DNA of 22,340 nt from a virus: IMG/VR virus record IMGVR_UViG_3300030085_004057, positions 1-22,340 of that record, one strand, 5' to 3'. The notes under the pieces were generated by a model. The model made no database searches. It had not been told where the DNA came from and was given only the letters and a program-made list of their open reading frames with translations. The position numbers and the translations under genes are program-made. Positions 1 to 9,739 of the stretch are shown here, in pieces (the first letter of the stretch is position 1; every line of letters begins with the position of its first letter).

Positions 1-3000
1 GTTGGTGTTCCGACAGCGGTTCCCCAATAGTTTGCATTAGCAGCGGTAATTGTAAGATCCTTTACAAGCAACTGATTGACAATTGCTTCCTTCATTAAAT
101 CTCTAACTTTTTCAAATGCGGTGACAGACTGAAGAATTTCACCGTCAAGACCATTAGTGGTAAATGATGTTCCAGCAGCATTAAAGTATTGCTTGAGGAA
201 CTTACGAGCATAAACATTGCCGCCAGTGTGAACATCCAATGCCATGGCATCAACAAAAAGTCCGAGATCACGCTTGCACTTCGCTTCGCCAGTTCTATCA
301 GATCCGATAGTCTCAGTAGGAAGACCAGCAGTAGATCCTGCAGCAATAGCAGCAGTAACAATACCTGTAAGAGTTGTGATCGCAGAGGTTACGTTAGCAC
401 ACAAAGGAGCACCAGCAGGATCAGGAGTGATCGTGCTATCGGTAACTGTCAGTTGATTTGTGAATGCCAGGATCATGTTGTCCTTAGCAGCATTGAAAGC
501 ATCATTTGATGCTAACTCTTCACCAAGTAAACCATTAGTAAGAGGATTGCCCTGATCATCAAAATACTGAAGGGCAAACTTACGAGCATACTCATTACCA
601 CCGTTAACAAGATCTAGTGATGTATAATCAATGAACAATCCGATGTCACGCTTACACTTGGTCTCCACTGCGGGATCAGCAGTATTTGATCCTGCCTGCA
701 TGGTGGTCCAAGCGTTATCAATAATCTCCTGTCTGTTCTGCTGAATGAGTCTATAAGCGTCCTTAAAGCGATAATCACTCGCGGTTGCGGGATCCCCTGG
801 ATAAACGAAATCAGGATAGTCTACGGCGATCTGAGCGGCACCTCTGTCAACCAATTCCTTACGGTTGGTCATGATCAGACGGTAAGCATCTCTATATCTG
901 CTATATCCGTTGGTCTGAGGATCATTAGGATAGTAGAAATCGGGATGCTGTAGAGAAATTTCGGCATTTGCTCTATCAATAATCTCAAACTTATTAGCAT
1001 TAATTAAGTTGGCACCATCTCTATGTCTATTGGCACTAACTGGTCCTTTGGTGGGATCTGTCCAAATACCAACATTTCTAATGGGTCGCGTTGCAGATGG
1101 ATTTGCAGTATAATATGTAAGAATTGTTGTTAAATTATCAATTGTTGATTGAACATCAGCACAAACTGCTGGATCATTATTAGTCAGAGTTCCATTGGGG
1201 TTATTAATTGTTGCTCTGAAACTATTTGATGTTGGAACATCATAAATTTCAAATTTGTCATTAAAATTGACATTTGCAACAGAATTTGTTACACCAGAAA
1301 TATGAACATACTTTTGATCAGGATAAGTCGTTCCACTAACAGTAACTGCTAATCCATGGTCACCATCAGTAGTAACAGTCATCATACCAGCGTCATATGA
1401 AATGCCAGTGATATTTTGTGTTTGATATGGTTCTTGGAATACCTCATTTAAAGCAATCATAACAGATGTGTTTGAAGTATCTGTTGGGAAATTTCCGTCA
1501 TTAGTAGACAATGAAAATACTGCTCTAGCTCCATCAAAGTCAGCAGAAATATCTGCCATCTTTGTGGATTCAATTTGGTTATCTAAGAAGTTCAGTCTAG
1601 CAGCGCCAGATCCTCCATAAGCTTTGATATTAGCAGTTCTTATTGTTGAAACTTCATATTTTTTAAGTACAATATCAGATTCTACATTGATATCTGGAAG
1701 TTGAATGATAACTTCATTTGCATTTGCATTGTCAGCAAGACCAATACTAAATGGTTGTCCAGTTACAGTATCTTCAAAATCTACATCATTTTCAACTGCA
1801 ACTTCGCCAAATAATTTAAATCCAAGTGGATGAGTAGTTTCATCAACATATTGCTTATAGTCACTTAAACTTCTTGTACTTCTAATAACATAGGAGAAAT
1901 CTTGGAAATAGTTACTATCAGTAATTTTTTGAGAAGATGAACTAATCTTACCAAGATCGGAGTCATAAAAACCGACTTTGCCGATAAAAGAGTTGACTAA
2001 ACCGACAATATCTGGATTAGTTACATATTCAACTGTAGATGTATACTGATTAATTTGACCACTCAATACATCACCTGTTTTTAACTCTCCTCTAACAACA
2101 AGAAGATTTAATAAATAAATTTCATTTCCAATTAATTTAATTTCCTGAACTTTACCCTCAAATCCACCAGTTGTTGTTACGACTTCTGCTAACTTATAAG
2201 TGTTGCTTCCTAAACCCTTAACAATAACTTTTTTATTGAATAGTAATGATTTACTAAGGGTTCTATCAGAAGTAAATTGACTACCATTATTATTAAACCT
2301 AACAGTCTTAACTTTACCAATGTCAGTACCTTCAGCGTAAATTTTTGCATCAGTATCCACAGCAGTGATTGTATCAGTCTCTGCATAACCATCCCCAGGA
2401 TCATCTATTGTTACTGAAATAATTCTTTCATTGACAATAACAGGCGTTAATTTTGCACCAGATCCAGTAGTAGTATTGATGAATATTTTAGTTGATGCGG
2501 AATATCTAGATCCACCGTTTAACACGATAACAGAAGAGACCGATCCAGAAATTAATGTCAATTCACCTCTAAAATCATCTAATAAACTATGCGTAACTCC
2601 TTCAATTTTAGGAAGTTTTTTATATCCCTCACCACCATCAATTACAGAAATACTTGAGATTGATCCAGTTGATGTCAATGATGTAGTTTTATATGAAACT
2701 AAGTTTAACCACTCAGTCACTTCTGGTTGGAATGGAGCAAAAAATTGGAACCTAGTAGAATCTACGATCTTGACATTTTGTGTTCCTGCGGGAAGTAAAA
2801 GAACACTAAAATATTTTTTATTATTAAGAACTCCGTTCTTTTCATCATAATAATATACTCTTGATACATTAGTATCCAACAGAGCTACTTTTTCAATAGT
2901 TGCTGATGCACCTGGAGTTCCTGGTGTTCCAACATATGTGACATTCGCCAATGTATTAACATTAGAAGAGTCTTCGGAGAAAATCAGATTATGATTCAGG

Positions 3001-6000
3001 TTAGATCCATCACTAAGATCAAATACATATTTACTTCCTCTAATAAATCTAAACTGAAGATCTCTCGCATAATAATTTCCTGTTCCTGTAGGATCAATTT
3101 CCCAATATACACTTTTTCCTGTTACATCAGCAATATCTATTGGTCTACCAGTTGGTGTTGATGTATCAGGAATATTAATAGAATTTGTAATAGTTCCTGA
3201 AGTTACTCTTACATCAATTTTTGAGTTTACTTTATCAATTTGATAAACTACACCAGCAACACCTGGACTAGTAATTGCATCACCAACAGCAATTCTATAA
3301 TCTGGTTGATCATCTGGAATATGTAAGGTTACTGTATTTGTTGTAGCATGTAATCTTAGAGGAGTTGAAAATTGATTTCTATCAACCGTAAGTTGACCAG
3401 AATTTGTATCAATTGCTGTAATTTTTAAAATTTCATCATTAATTTTAATATAATCGTTTTCTCTGAATAATGCTGCATCAGGAGTGTAAATATTGATGTT
3501 AACTGAATTAAAAGCAACATTAGCAACCAATCTTGAGGTGACTGATGGTTTATTGTAAGTAATTGTTTGATAATCAGATACTCTTACCTTGAAGTTTTTG
3601 GTAATATTGACATTATCTAAATCTAATGATAAAGTTACTAAATCATTCTCAGAGAGACCGTGTGGTTCTGAGGTTTCTGCAGTAACTGCAAATTTTGTGC
3701 CCATATATTGAGGGGCACTAACATCAATCGGCCACGGTGCTGTTGGAATACCGTTTGTAGTAGGTATAGACTGCCCTGGAACAACTTGATATGAAACTCT
3801 AGGAACATTTTTTCCATTGACTTCAAAAACTCTTCCAAAAAGTCTAGATCCTTCTGTATCTGTGTTATCAATATATAAAAAATCGTTATTTTTGAAGGTA
3901 TTTCCAGATTCTGTTACAGTAAATGAATCTACAGATCCCCTCTCAACACTTCCAACTACTAAAGATGCATCAAATCCTTTGGAAGGAGTATTTGATGTTC
4001 TAATTCTTCTTGCTCCTGTAGGAATATTAGAATCATTACTTTGATCAAATTCAAGATTGTAATTATTTTGAGCAGGGACTGATTGAAAACTTTCACCAAC
4101 AATATATGGATAAACACCTGACCCAAAACTGTTTACTGTTAGAAAATAACAATATCTACCATCAGGATACTCTGGTGTTTTACAAAAACGACCATTATTA
4201 AAATCTAACGTTCCATTACCCTGGACAAACTCATAGTCATCTACAAAAGCACCTAAGGGGTATTTTGTTGTATTTGGTCTGGTTGCTGAAACAGAAGATT
4301 TTAGGGCATATGAAGATGTTTGTCTAGTAATCGGACTATTCTCATTTACAGGATTACTATAACCATATGGACCATAAATTGGATTTCCATCATACGCCCA
4401 ACCTAGAATAGGAGAATGGACATATCCAGAAGGTTTCTCTCCATAGTCATTACTGACACCTAAAACATTATCTACTAATTCACTTCTTAAAATCTTTGGA
4501 TTTTGTGCATATCCATATTGTAATGCATACGCAGCATTTCTACTTGCATATAAGTATCCATTTCCGAGATCAGATCTTACTTGTGTTGCAGGAATCCAAT
4601 TTTCATTGGCATCTAAAAAATATTTTGTCTTAAATACTCTGTCAAAAGACCATTTTTTGACATTAGCAGTAGCAAAAACTCCAGAACCTTTTGATACAAT
4701 TCTTACTTGGATTGTGCTTCTATCTGTATAATCAGTACCACCATTAAGAACGATAATTCCAGTAACTTGATTATTTGTTACCTCGGCAATAGCAAACGCA
4801 CCTTTACCTCTCCCAGAGGTATCAGTAATTTCTACGTTTGGAGTGGCAACATAATCCTGTCCACCAGAAGCAACTGTAATAGTTTTAATTTCACCATTTC
4901 TGAGATGAGCATCTTGAGTAACTGATGCTGTTGCATTAAAACCATAAGTTACTTCAAGTTCATGATCTGACGTATAATCAGATCCACCATTGACTACAGA
5001 AATATTTGTAACTTTGCCATCTACAATATCTGCGTTAAAAGTAGCTCCGTTTCCAGTAGCATTTTTTACTCTGAAAATTGGTTGAATGTTCTCCTCAAAT
5101 CCAAAACCAGATTGTGCAATACTCACACTGTCAATTGGTCCGAAAGCAACTTCCTCATAGTCTTTAGGACTAAATGCTTCAACACCATTGACGAATAAAC
5201 CAACGGGTTTGCTTCCAACGGTTTGAACTTGTGTATTTTTTTCTTGAACTAATGGAAATGACTTAAGAATATTTTGATTTCTGATATCAAATCCAGTTCC
5301 AGTAAAACCACCAATTGGGTGTCCAGGAAGTCCTGCACTTGTTACATAAGCATACTTTGAATCTTTAAAAACAGCAAAAACTTCAGTGGGGATGTCTTTT
5401 ACCGCATTATTAATTTGAACATCAGAACTAGATGAACGAGTCCCAACCTCATTTAGTATCCAACTAGTAAACTGTGGTCTAGAATCCGAGGCACCATCTT
5501 GAGACAGTGTAATTCTTTCACCATCTTCAAAATAATTGGAACCATCTATAATATCAACTTCAGAGAGAACTCCAAGAACTTTCAATCTTATCTGATCTTC
5601 CACTTCAGTTTTACCTGGAGGATATCCAAAAATATATTCAGTAGTACGAACTTCTTGATTAATAAAATGTGCTGCAGCGTTAGTTCCATATACTCCTCTA
5701 CCACAATCAATAAACTGATTGAAGGTTTTGGTTCTATATGTAATAAACTCTCCATCAATCTCAATTACACCATTTGATTTTGGAAAACTAAGAGTACTAT
5801 CAACAGTAATTACCGTATCTGTGGCAGAAATATTACTTCTAAGAATAGATTCTTGTGGGATATCAAATGGTTGTGAGTCTAGTACATTCAATCTAACTTC
5901 ATAGATATTTTTAGAACCAGAAGAATAGTTTGAGATATTATTGATTAATAGATCATCAATAATAGCAGTTGCTTGAATGACACCACTAGCATCAGTTTGT

Positions 6001-6770
6001 CTAACTTGAGCACCGACCAAATCATACGGATTTCCCTGAATTGCTTCAACTTTAATAATATCATCAACAGTAAAATCAGAATATGAAGCTTTGATTACTC
6101 TATCTTTTGGATAGCGAATAGTAATTTCTTCATCAAATAATGCTCTAAAAAGGAATTCAACAGAAAGATCTGTTCCTTTATAACTGTAGAAGTCTTTGAT
6201 ATTTCTGATCAGTGTATCTTTGCCAATCTGATCCGAAATATTTTCATGTGGGAATCCAGCAAGATATTGCTCTTCGTAGTTCTTTAGGACAAAGAAGAGA
6301 ATTAAATTTGAATAATTTGTTACAACAGCATCAGCAGCATGACTTTGAGCAGTGCTAGTCTGAACCGTAGTCTTCTGATTATCAAATGTTGTAGTCGCAG
6401 TAAACCCTCTCTTACATCCAGTAAGAGTTCTTGTTGAAATATTTACAGATTCGTACTGAATAATCTCACTACCAATTCCAATAACACCACCATCAGTAGA
6501 GAGACCATCAATTTTATCTACAACAATGGAAGTAGCACTATCATCAATTGCAGATTCTAATTTATAAGTTTTAACTAGATTAAACTTTCTCAGGTTGTCA
6601 ACATTAGAATATTCCAGAAAATTATTCTGAATATCCAGAACACCACCAGATACTTCTAATGACTTATAATACTCTTCAAAGAATTTTACAAAAGTAGGAA
6701 ACTCATCAACAATGAAACTTGGTAGTTGCTGATCAACTAAATCTGATATTGTTAACTTATTAAAATTCAT
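1..6770 (-). CDS. giant virion structural protein, probably baseplate-associated (C-terminus outside window)
   Basis: This frame starts at the ATG at 6770, one base after the gp6 stop, and stays open for 2256 codons to the left edge, where the end is missing. The N-terminus (MNFNKLTISDLVDQQLPSF, then FPTFVKFFEEYYKSLE) and a segment near residues 190-240 (KDTLIRNIKDFYSYKGTDLS) resemble large cyanophage structural proteins. Two related beta motifs with acidic-aromatic strands (IGSEIIQY, IDGEFITY) occur in the first 370 residues. Residues 500-720 and 1330-1430 contain repeats of the type I-x(5-7)-GG-x-x-Y. Around residues 1225-1315 lies a cupredoxin-like domain, and near the visible end are tandem 43-residue and paired 74/75-residue repeats. 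The position after gp25 and gp6 matches T4 gp7, but the length and repeats differ, so I do not assign gp7. A role in the baseplate or a fibre is inferred. Confidence 0.9.
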   Translation of the reverse strand, partial: MNFNKLTISDLVDQQLPSFIVDEFPTFVKFFEEYYKSLEVSGGVLDIQNNFLEYSNVDNLRKFNLVKTYKLESAIDDSATSIVVDKIDGLSTDGGVIGIGSEIIQYESVNISTRTLTGCKRGFTATTTFDNQKTTVQTSTAQSHAADAVVTNYSNLILFFVLKNYEEQYLAGFPHENISDQIGKDTLIRNIKDFYSYKGTDLSVEFLFRALFDEEITIRYPKDRVIKASYSDFTVDDIIKVEAIQGNPYDLVGAQVRQTDASGVIQATAIIDDLLINNISNYSSGSKNIYEVRLNVLDSQPFDIPQESILRSNISATDTVITVDSTLSFPKSNGVIEIDGEFITYRTKTFNQFIDCGRGVYGTNAAAHFINQEVRTTEYIFGYPPGKTEVEDQIRLKVLGVLSEVDIIDGSNYFEDGERITLSQDGASDSRPQFTSWILNEVGTRSSSSDVQINNAVKDIPTEVFAVFKDSKYAYVTSAGLPGHPIGGFTGTGFDIRNQNILKSFPLVQEKNTQVQTVGSKPVGLFVNGVEAFSPKDYEEVAFGPIDSVSIAQSGFGFEENIQPIFRVKNATGNGATFNADIVDGKVTNISVVNGGSDYTSDHELEVTYGFNATASVTQDAHLRNGEIKTITVASGGQDYVATPNVEITDTSGRGKGAFAIAEVTNNQVTGIIVLNGGTDYTDRSTIQVRIVSKGSGVFATANVKKWSFDRVFKTKYFLDANENWIPATQVRSDLGNGYLYASRNAAYALQYGYAQNPKILRSELVDNVLGVSNDYGEKPSGYVHSPILGWAYDGNPIYGPYGYSNPVNENSPITRQTSSYALKSSVSATRPNTTKYPLGAFVDDYEFVQGNGTLDFNNGRFCKTPEYPDGRYCYFLTVNSFGSGVYPYIVGESFQSVPAQNNYNLEFDQSNDSNIPTGARRIRTSNTPSKGFDASLVVGSVERGSVDSFTVTESGNTFKNNDFLYIDNTDTEGSRLFGRVFEVNGKNVPRVSYQVVPGQSIPTTNGIPTAPWPIDVSAPQYMGTKFAVTAETSEPHGLSENDLVTLSLDLDNVNITKNFKVRVSDYQTITYNKPSVTSRLVANVAFNSVNINIYTPDAALFRENDYIKINDEILKITAIDTNSGQLTVDRNQFSTPLRLHATTNTVTLHIPDDQPDYRIAVGDAITSPGVAGVVYQIDKVNSKIDVRVTSGTITNSINIPDTSTPTGRPIDIADVTGKSVYWEIDPTGTGNYYARDLQFRFIRGSKYVFDLSDGSNLNHNLIFSEDSSNVNTLANVTYVGTPGTPGASATIEKVALLDTNVSRVYYYDEKNGVLNNKKYFSVLLLPAGTQNVKIVDSTRFQFFAPFQPEVTEWLNLVSYKTTSLTSTGSISSISVIDGGEGYKKLPKIEGVTHSLLDDFRGELTLISGSVSSVIVLNGGSRYSASTKIFINTTTGSGAKLTPVIVNERIISVTIDDPGDGYAETDTITAVDTDAKIYAEGTDIGKVKTVRFNNNGSQFTSDRTLSKSLLFNKKVIVKGLGSNTYKLAEVVTTTGGFEGKVQEIKLIGNEIYLLNLLVVRGELKTGDVLSGQINQYTSTVEYVTNPDIVGLVNSFIGKVGFYDSDLGKISSSSQKITDSNYFQDFSYVIRSTRSLSDYKQYVDETTHPLGFKLFGEVAVENDVDFEDTVTGQPFSIGLADNANANEVIIQLPDINVESDIVLKKYEVSTIRTANIKAYGGSGAARLNFLDNQIESTKMADISADFDGARAVFSLSTNDGNFPTDTSNTSVMIALNEVFQEPYQTQNITGISYDAGMMTVTTDGDHGLAVTVSGTTYPDQKYVHISGVTNSVANVNFNDKFEIYDVPTSNSFRATINNPNGTLTNNDPAVCADVQSTIDNLTTILTYYTANPSATRPIRNVGIWTDPTKGPVSANRHRDGANLINANKFEIIDRANAEISLQHPDFYYPNDPQTNGYSRYRDAYRLIMTNRKELVDRGAAQIAVDYPDFVYPGDPATASDYRFKDAYRLIQQNRQEIIDNAWTTMQAGSNTADPAVETKCKRDIGLFIDYTSLDLVNGGNEYARKFALQYFDDQGNPLTNGLLGEELASNDAFNAAKDNMILAFTNQLTVTDSTITPDPAGAPLCANVTSAITTLTGIVTAAIAAGSTAGLPTETIGSDRTGEAKCKRDLGLFVDAMALDVHTGGNVYARKFLKQYFNAAGTSFTTNGLDGEILQSVTAFEKVRDLMKEAIVNQLLVKDLTITAANANYWGTAVGTP
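63..665 (-). repeat. paired CKRD-(I/L)-GLF domain repeat in the giant ORF
   Basis: Two homologous domains of 74 and 75 residues lie at 444-665 and 63-287, with a period of about 126 residues. Shared features in order are KCKRD, GLF(I/V)D, LD(L/V), GGN-x-YARKF, QYF, TNGL-x-GE and NQL at the end. I remember CxRD...GGN domains of this kind from other cyanophage structural proteins, but this is not checked. Their function is unknown. Confidence 0.8.
747..1004 (-). repeat. tandem 43-residue protein repeat (2 full copies plus start of a third)
   Basis: Two adjacent in-frame copies, each exactly 129 nt, lie at 876-1004 and 747-875 in the giant ORF. Both share the pattern N-x(2)-E-(I/L)-(I/V)-DR, then PDF-x-YP-x-DP, ending in YR-x-DAYRL. 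A third copy begins at 746 (IQQNRQEIIDNAW) but changes into other sequence after about 15 residues. The copies have diverged strongly at DNA level, so the duplication is old and kept at protein level. Confidence 0.85.
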
Positions 6771-6771
6771 T

Positions 6772-8625
6772 TTACGCTACTTCTTTGAACATTGAGAAAG
6801 TACTATCTGATAATGCAAGATTTAAATAAACCTCACGAACTGCAAAGATATCATCATTTTTAGGAACAGCAGTAATGTAAATATTGTTATCAGCATCACT
6901 ACCACTGATAATTTGAAGTTGGTTAATTAGCACCTTTCCTTCATCATAATTAACATTGCCAACATCATCAATCAGGACTACTTTACTTGCAGTAATTGAG
7001 TCAATAGTATATATTCTTAAAACTCCATCCTCTGTATCTTCAAGATATACATCAATGTTATCATACCCACTAATTCTAAATTTAGTACTGGTAATCGTAG
7101 GTGTGCCATCGCAAAATTTTGCAAATGAATTTACATAACACAGAAGATATTGAGCTTTAGCACTAAGTGCAGGAACTAGTTTTTTTCTAAGACGAAACTC
7201 AGTATTGTTTCCAGTAATAGATTGCTGAGCAGAATCAACTACTGTAGTAACTTTACTCTTCCTAATAACACCACCAAATTTACTAAGATTTGCAGATTCA
7301 TCATATTGAGTCAGATTATCAATAACTAAATTTCTAAGTTGCTCTTGAGTTAAATTTGTTTCCGTCTGGTTATAGAAAATTTTAGATAATACTAAAACAT
7401 CAACAACAGAGGGATCAACAATGATAGGAGTTACAGATGCAACTGTAAACTTCTTTAATTTTGATAAAATATCATTTTTTGTCGAATTACTCAAAATATC
7501 GCTATATTTTGGTTTAATAGCAATCTTTACACGTCCATATTCTGGCGGTTCTTCAGTTTCACCACCATATACAATAATATCTGCAATTGAAGAGTAAATT
7601 CTTTGTGTAATGATCTTATAATCATCTAATGTTACTGCTCTATTCTGTGCAGCATAGAATTTAGGAGCATTTGATTTAATCAATTCGTCAGACTCAATAT
7701 CATCACCCCCAGTACTACCACTTTTTACTGTAACGTTAACTCCTGTTATAACACGGGAACTATTCTCATCATAAAGTTCTCCAGAAAATACAAAATCCTT
7801 AATATCATTGGCAGTTTGACCAGATGTTGTTAAATATGAAACTTCAATAACTTGACCATCCTTTAATGCTTTTCCAAGGACTCCATCGCCAAAAATTAAC
7901 TCATATCTGCTGTCATTAATTTCCTGAACAAAGAACACAGGATCATTTGCAGAAACATCTAAGATATTAGATACTTTTTCAAAAACTTCTTTATTAGATG
8001 CATTTGCATTTTCTCTCACTGATACTCTAATTGTCTCAGTATCAATATTTCCAGTTGGAATTACGAATTTTTGATTTGGAATTGTATCATCTACAACAAA
8101 TGAAAATGTTAAGTAAACACCCTCCAAGATGTTTAAATTGCGATCATCATCTCTATTGCTGATACGGCAAATATTATTGACAACAGGACTTACAACGTCC
8201 TCAAGAACTGCAAATTGAAATGTCTCTGACCTAGCATCTACATTTGATGCAATAAAACAATTCCCCTTCTTCAGCGTAAGGAATCTTGGCACCAATCTTT
8301 GGTCAATTGCGGCAACAGAACTAAAATCAACTTTTAACTCTACAACAGCAGTGGATGAAGTTCTGGATTTTGCAGTATACCCTAACTGTTTCGCAATTCT
8401 TACAATATTATCTCTTAATGATGCTGATGATAAGAAATTTTCATTAGCTGCCATCGTTGTATTGAAGGCAGTGTAATAGGTATTGTACGCCAAAAGATCA
8501 ACCACTGATGACAGGGTTGATCCTTCAAAATCATAATCAGTAAAATCGGTATTACGCCTCAAATATTCAACCAGAGCAGCTCTGATATCAGCGTAATCTA
8601 GAGAACTAACTTGTGCGAATGCCAT
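6772..8625 (-). CDS. gp6: baseplate wedge subunit gp6
   Basis: This 617-residue protein is close in length to T4 gp6 (660). The N-terminus (SLDYADIRAALVEYLRRNTDFTDYDF, followed by a helix with STLSSVVDLLAYNTYYTAFN) is characteristic of gp6 of T4-like cyanophages. A central region around residues 230-400 (FGDGVLGKALKDGQVIEVSYL, SGSTGGDDIESDELIKSNAP) matches the Baseplate_J/gp6 core. In T4, gp6 dimers form the inner ring linking the wedges around the hub. The start lies 3 nt after the gp25 stop and its own stop is 1 nt before the giant ORF, so the three genes form one tight baseplate operon. No clear Shine-Dalgarno site is seen, so translation is probably coupled to gp25. Confidence 0.95.
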   Translation of the reverse strand: MAFAQVSSLDYADIRAALVEYLRRNTDFTDYDFEGSTLSSVVDLLAYNTYYTAFNTTMAANENFLSSASLRDNIVRIAKQLGYTAKSRTSSTAVVELKVDFSSVAAIDQRLVPRFLTLKKGNCFIASNVDARSETFQFAVLEDVVSPVVNNICRISNRDDDRNLNILEGVYLTFSFVVDDTIPNQKFVIPTGNIDTETIRVSVRENANASNKEVFEKVSNILDVSANDPVFFVQEINDSRYELIFGDGVLGKALKDGQVIEVSYLTTSGQTANDIKDFVFSGELYDENSSRVITGVNVTVKSGSTGGDDIESDELIKSNAPKFYAAQNRAVTLDDYKIITQRIYSSIADIIVYGGETEEPPEYGRVKIAIKPKYSDILSNSTKNDILSKLKKFTVASVTPIIVDPSVVDVLVLSKIFYNQTETNLTQEQLRNLVIDNLTQYDESANLSKFGGVIRKSKVTTVVDSAQQSITGNNTEFRLRKKLVPALSAKAQYLLCYVNSFAKFCDGTPTITSTKFRISGYDNIDVYLEDTEDGVLRIYTIDSITASKVVLIDDVGNVNYDEGKVLINQLQIISGSDADNNIYITAVPKNDDIFAVREVYLNLALSDSTFSMFKEVA

Positions 8626-8628
8626 TGA

Positions 8629-9033
8629 TTATATCTTTGATGAAGAAGTTAACGATAATGTAGTTCTGAATAATTGGGGCGAAGTATCTGGAATAGTATA
8701 AACAATTTGCACATCATAAGTATATTCCGCTTCATTCAAATCTACTATGACTTCTAGTAAGTTAACTCTAGGTTCATATTTAGAAATTAACAGTGATACT
8801 TCATTTTTAAGTAAACCAGCGGTGGCAAAATCAAAAGGTTCAAACAATAAATCAGGAATTCCACTACCAAACGACGAGTTAAAAAATTTCTCGCCCTTCC
8901 TATAGGAAAATAAGTTAAGAAGAGATCTCTTAATTGCATTCTCATCCTTGAGAATGTTGAGATCTTTTCTTAACGGGTTGATTTTGAATGTATAACTCAA
9001 GTCCCTATAGGATCTTGATGGTTTCAACGCCAT
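8629..9033 (-). CDS. gp25: baseplate wedge subunit gp25 (GPW/gp25 family)
   Basis: This is a 134-residue protein, against 132 for T4 gp25. It has the family layout: an N-terminal strand followed by NAIKRSLLNLFSYRKGEKFF, then FGSGIPDLLFEPFD, and the conserved EPR core motif in ISKYEPRVNLLEVIVDL. The fold is shared by gp25 of phages, contractile injection systems and type VI TssE, where it joins the gp6 ring to the sheath base. A late promoter motif (GATAAATA) sits about 20 nt upstream of the ATG. The gene is followed after 3 nt by gp6, as expected for a wedge-assembly operon. Confidence 0.95.
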   Translation of the reverse strand: MALKPSRSYRDLSYTFKINPLRKDLNILKDENAIKRSLLNLFSYRKGEKFFNSSFGSGIPDLLFEPFDFATAGLLKNEVSLLISKYEPRVNLLEVIVDLNEAEYTYDVQIVYTIPDTSPQLFRTTLSLTSSSKI

Positions 9034-9052
9034 TTGATAGTAGATTTTTCAA

Positions 9053-9184
9053 TTATTTATCACGATTTTTGTCATCTTTCTTTTTTTGAGATTTTTTCAG
9101 CAGTCTGTCAGAGTCAATTTGAGTGATTAGAGTCATCCCAGACTTAATAAAGTCTTTACTTTTGTCAGTCGGTGAGTTTCCCAT
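9053..9184 (-). CDS. small Lys-rich protein, 43 aa
   Basis: This ORF runs from an ATG that lies inside the 3' end of the 160-residue gene (20-nt overlap) to a TAA just before gp25. It encodes a very hydrophilic peptide: MGNSPTDKSKDFIKSG, a short middle part, then a C-terminus of almost only Lys, Asp, Gln and Arg. There is no membrane segment and no recognised motif. It fills the gap between two genes in a cluster otherwise without spacing, which supports it as real. No Shine-Dalgarno site is visible, so it would depend on coupling. The charged tail resembles small phage assembly proteins, but that is only an impression. Confidence 0.45.
   Translation of the reverse strand: MGNSPTDKSKDFIKSGMTLITQIDSDRLLKKSQKKKDDKNRDK
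9054..9061 (-). promoter_or_regulatory. T4-type late promoter (GATAAATA) for gp25-gp6
   Basis: The minus strand reads GATAAATAAT, matching the ATAAATA core of T4 and cyanophage late promoters (recognised by gp55 sigma with gp33). It lies 20 nt before the gp25 ATG, so the leader would be only about 8-10 nt. It overlaps the end of the small upstream ORF. Confidence 0.7.
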
Positions 9185-9647
9185 CGGTTTTTTGTGTAGT
9201 TTTTACAATTTCGTAATCATTTCCAAGAATTTCTTGCATCATTGCATCATTCCAATGTGCATAATATCCAGATTTTGCCAAAATTTCGCGATGTTGACGC
9301 AATTTTGCTTTTGATTGACACAACATTAAGTTGTACTTACCATTATTTGTCTGAATTCCATTAAGAAAAGTATGATAATTGGCACAATCTTCCAAAAATA
9401 TGAATTCTGGGTAGATTGTGTTGTAAATTTCACACCACATTTGGATAGCGTCAGCATCCAGATAATCTTCAACGACAAAAATGACGACATCACACCCTTT
9501 AATAGGCATGATATCGTCAATCGGTGCTTCCACAACCTTATATGAAGCAGTTGAAGAGTAAGGACAGATAGAAAAATTTCCTAATTCTGGTCGGACTTCG
9601 GAAATTTTAGCAATCCAATCCTTAATATGCTCTTCAATCTCAATCAT
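9165..9647 (-). CDS. conserved-looking hypothetical protein, 160 aa, in the baseplate cluster
   Basis: The protein starts MIEIEEHIKDWIAKISEVRPELGNFSICPYS (split here only for description), with WI near residue 12 and CPY near 28. The middle has a hydrophobic strand (CDVVIFVVED) and a D-A-I-Q-M-W-C helix. The C-terminal part (LRQHREILAKSGYYAHWNDAMMQEILG) is basic and aromatic. The WI...L...CPY order vaguely recalls DUF1415, but the remainder does not clearly fit and I do not assign it. The ATG overlaps the upstream 31-residue ORF stop (ATGA), so the two are translationally coupled. Its place just before gp25 suggests a role in tail assembly. Soluble; no signal or membrane segment. Confidence 0.8.
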   Translation of the reverse strand: MIEIEEHIKDWIAKISEVRPELGNFSICPYSSTASYKVVEAPIDDIMPIKGCDVVIFVVEDYLDADAIQMWCEIYNTIYPEFIFLEDCANYHTFLNGIQTNNGKYNLMLCQSKAKLRQHREILAKSGYYAHWNDAMMQEILGNDYEIVKTTQKTDGKLTD

Positions 9648-9739
9648 TCTTCTTTTTTCTTGTCTGGATGCTCTTGATCAGCAGGTCTACGTCCTACGAC
9701 GTAACCATAGGTCTTTGGTGCTGGAGTTTCTTCGCTCAT
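9644..9739 (-). CDS. very small hypothetical protein, 31 aa
   Basis: The ORF begins MSEETPAPKTYGYVVGRRPA and ends in a charged stretch of Lys and Glu. Its ATG overlaps the stop of the 48-residue gene (ATGA) and its own stop overlaps the ATG of the 160-residue gene (ATGA again). This double overlap leaves no unexplained bases and is the main support for it being translated. Function unknown; it could serve mainly to couple translation between its neighbours. Confidence 0.6.
   Translation of the reverse strand: MSEETPAPKTYGYVVGRRPADQEHPDKKKEE

Noticed and set aside
1-6770. Frameshift or gene break in the giant ORF, or several separate genes
   Set aside because: Reading the frame found no in-frame stop, and recognisable repeats continue throughout.
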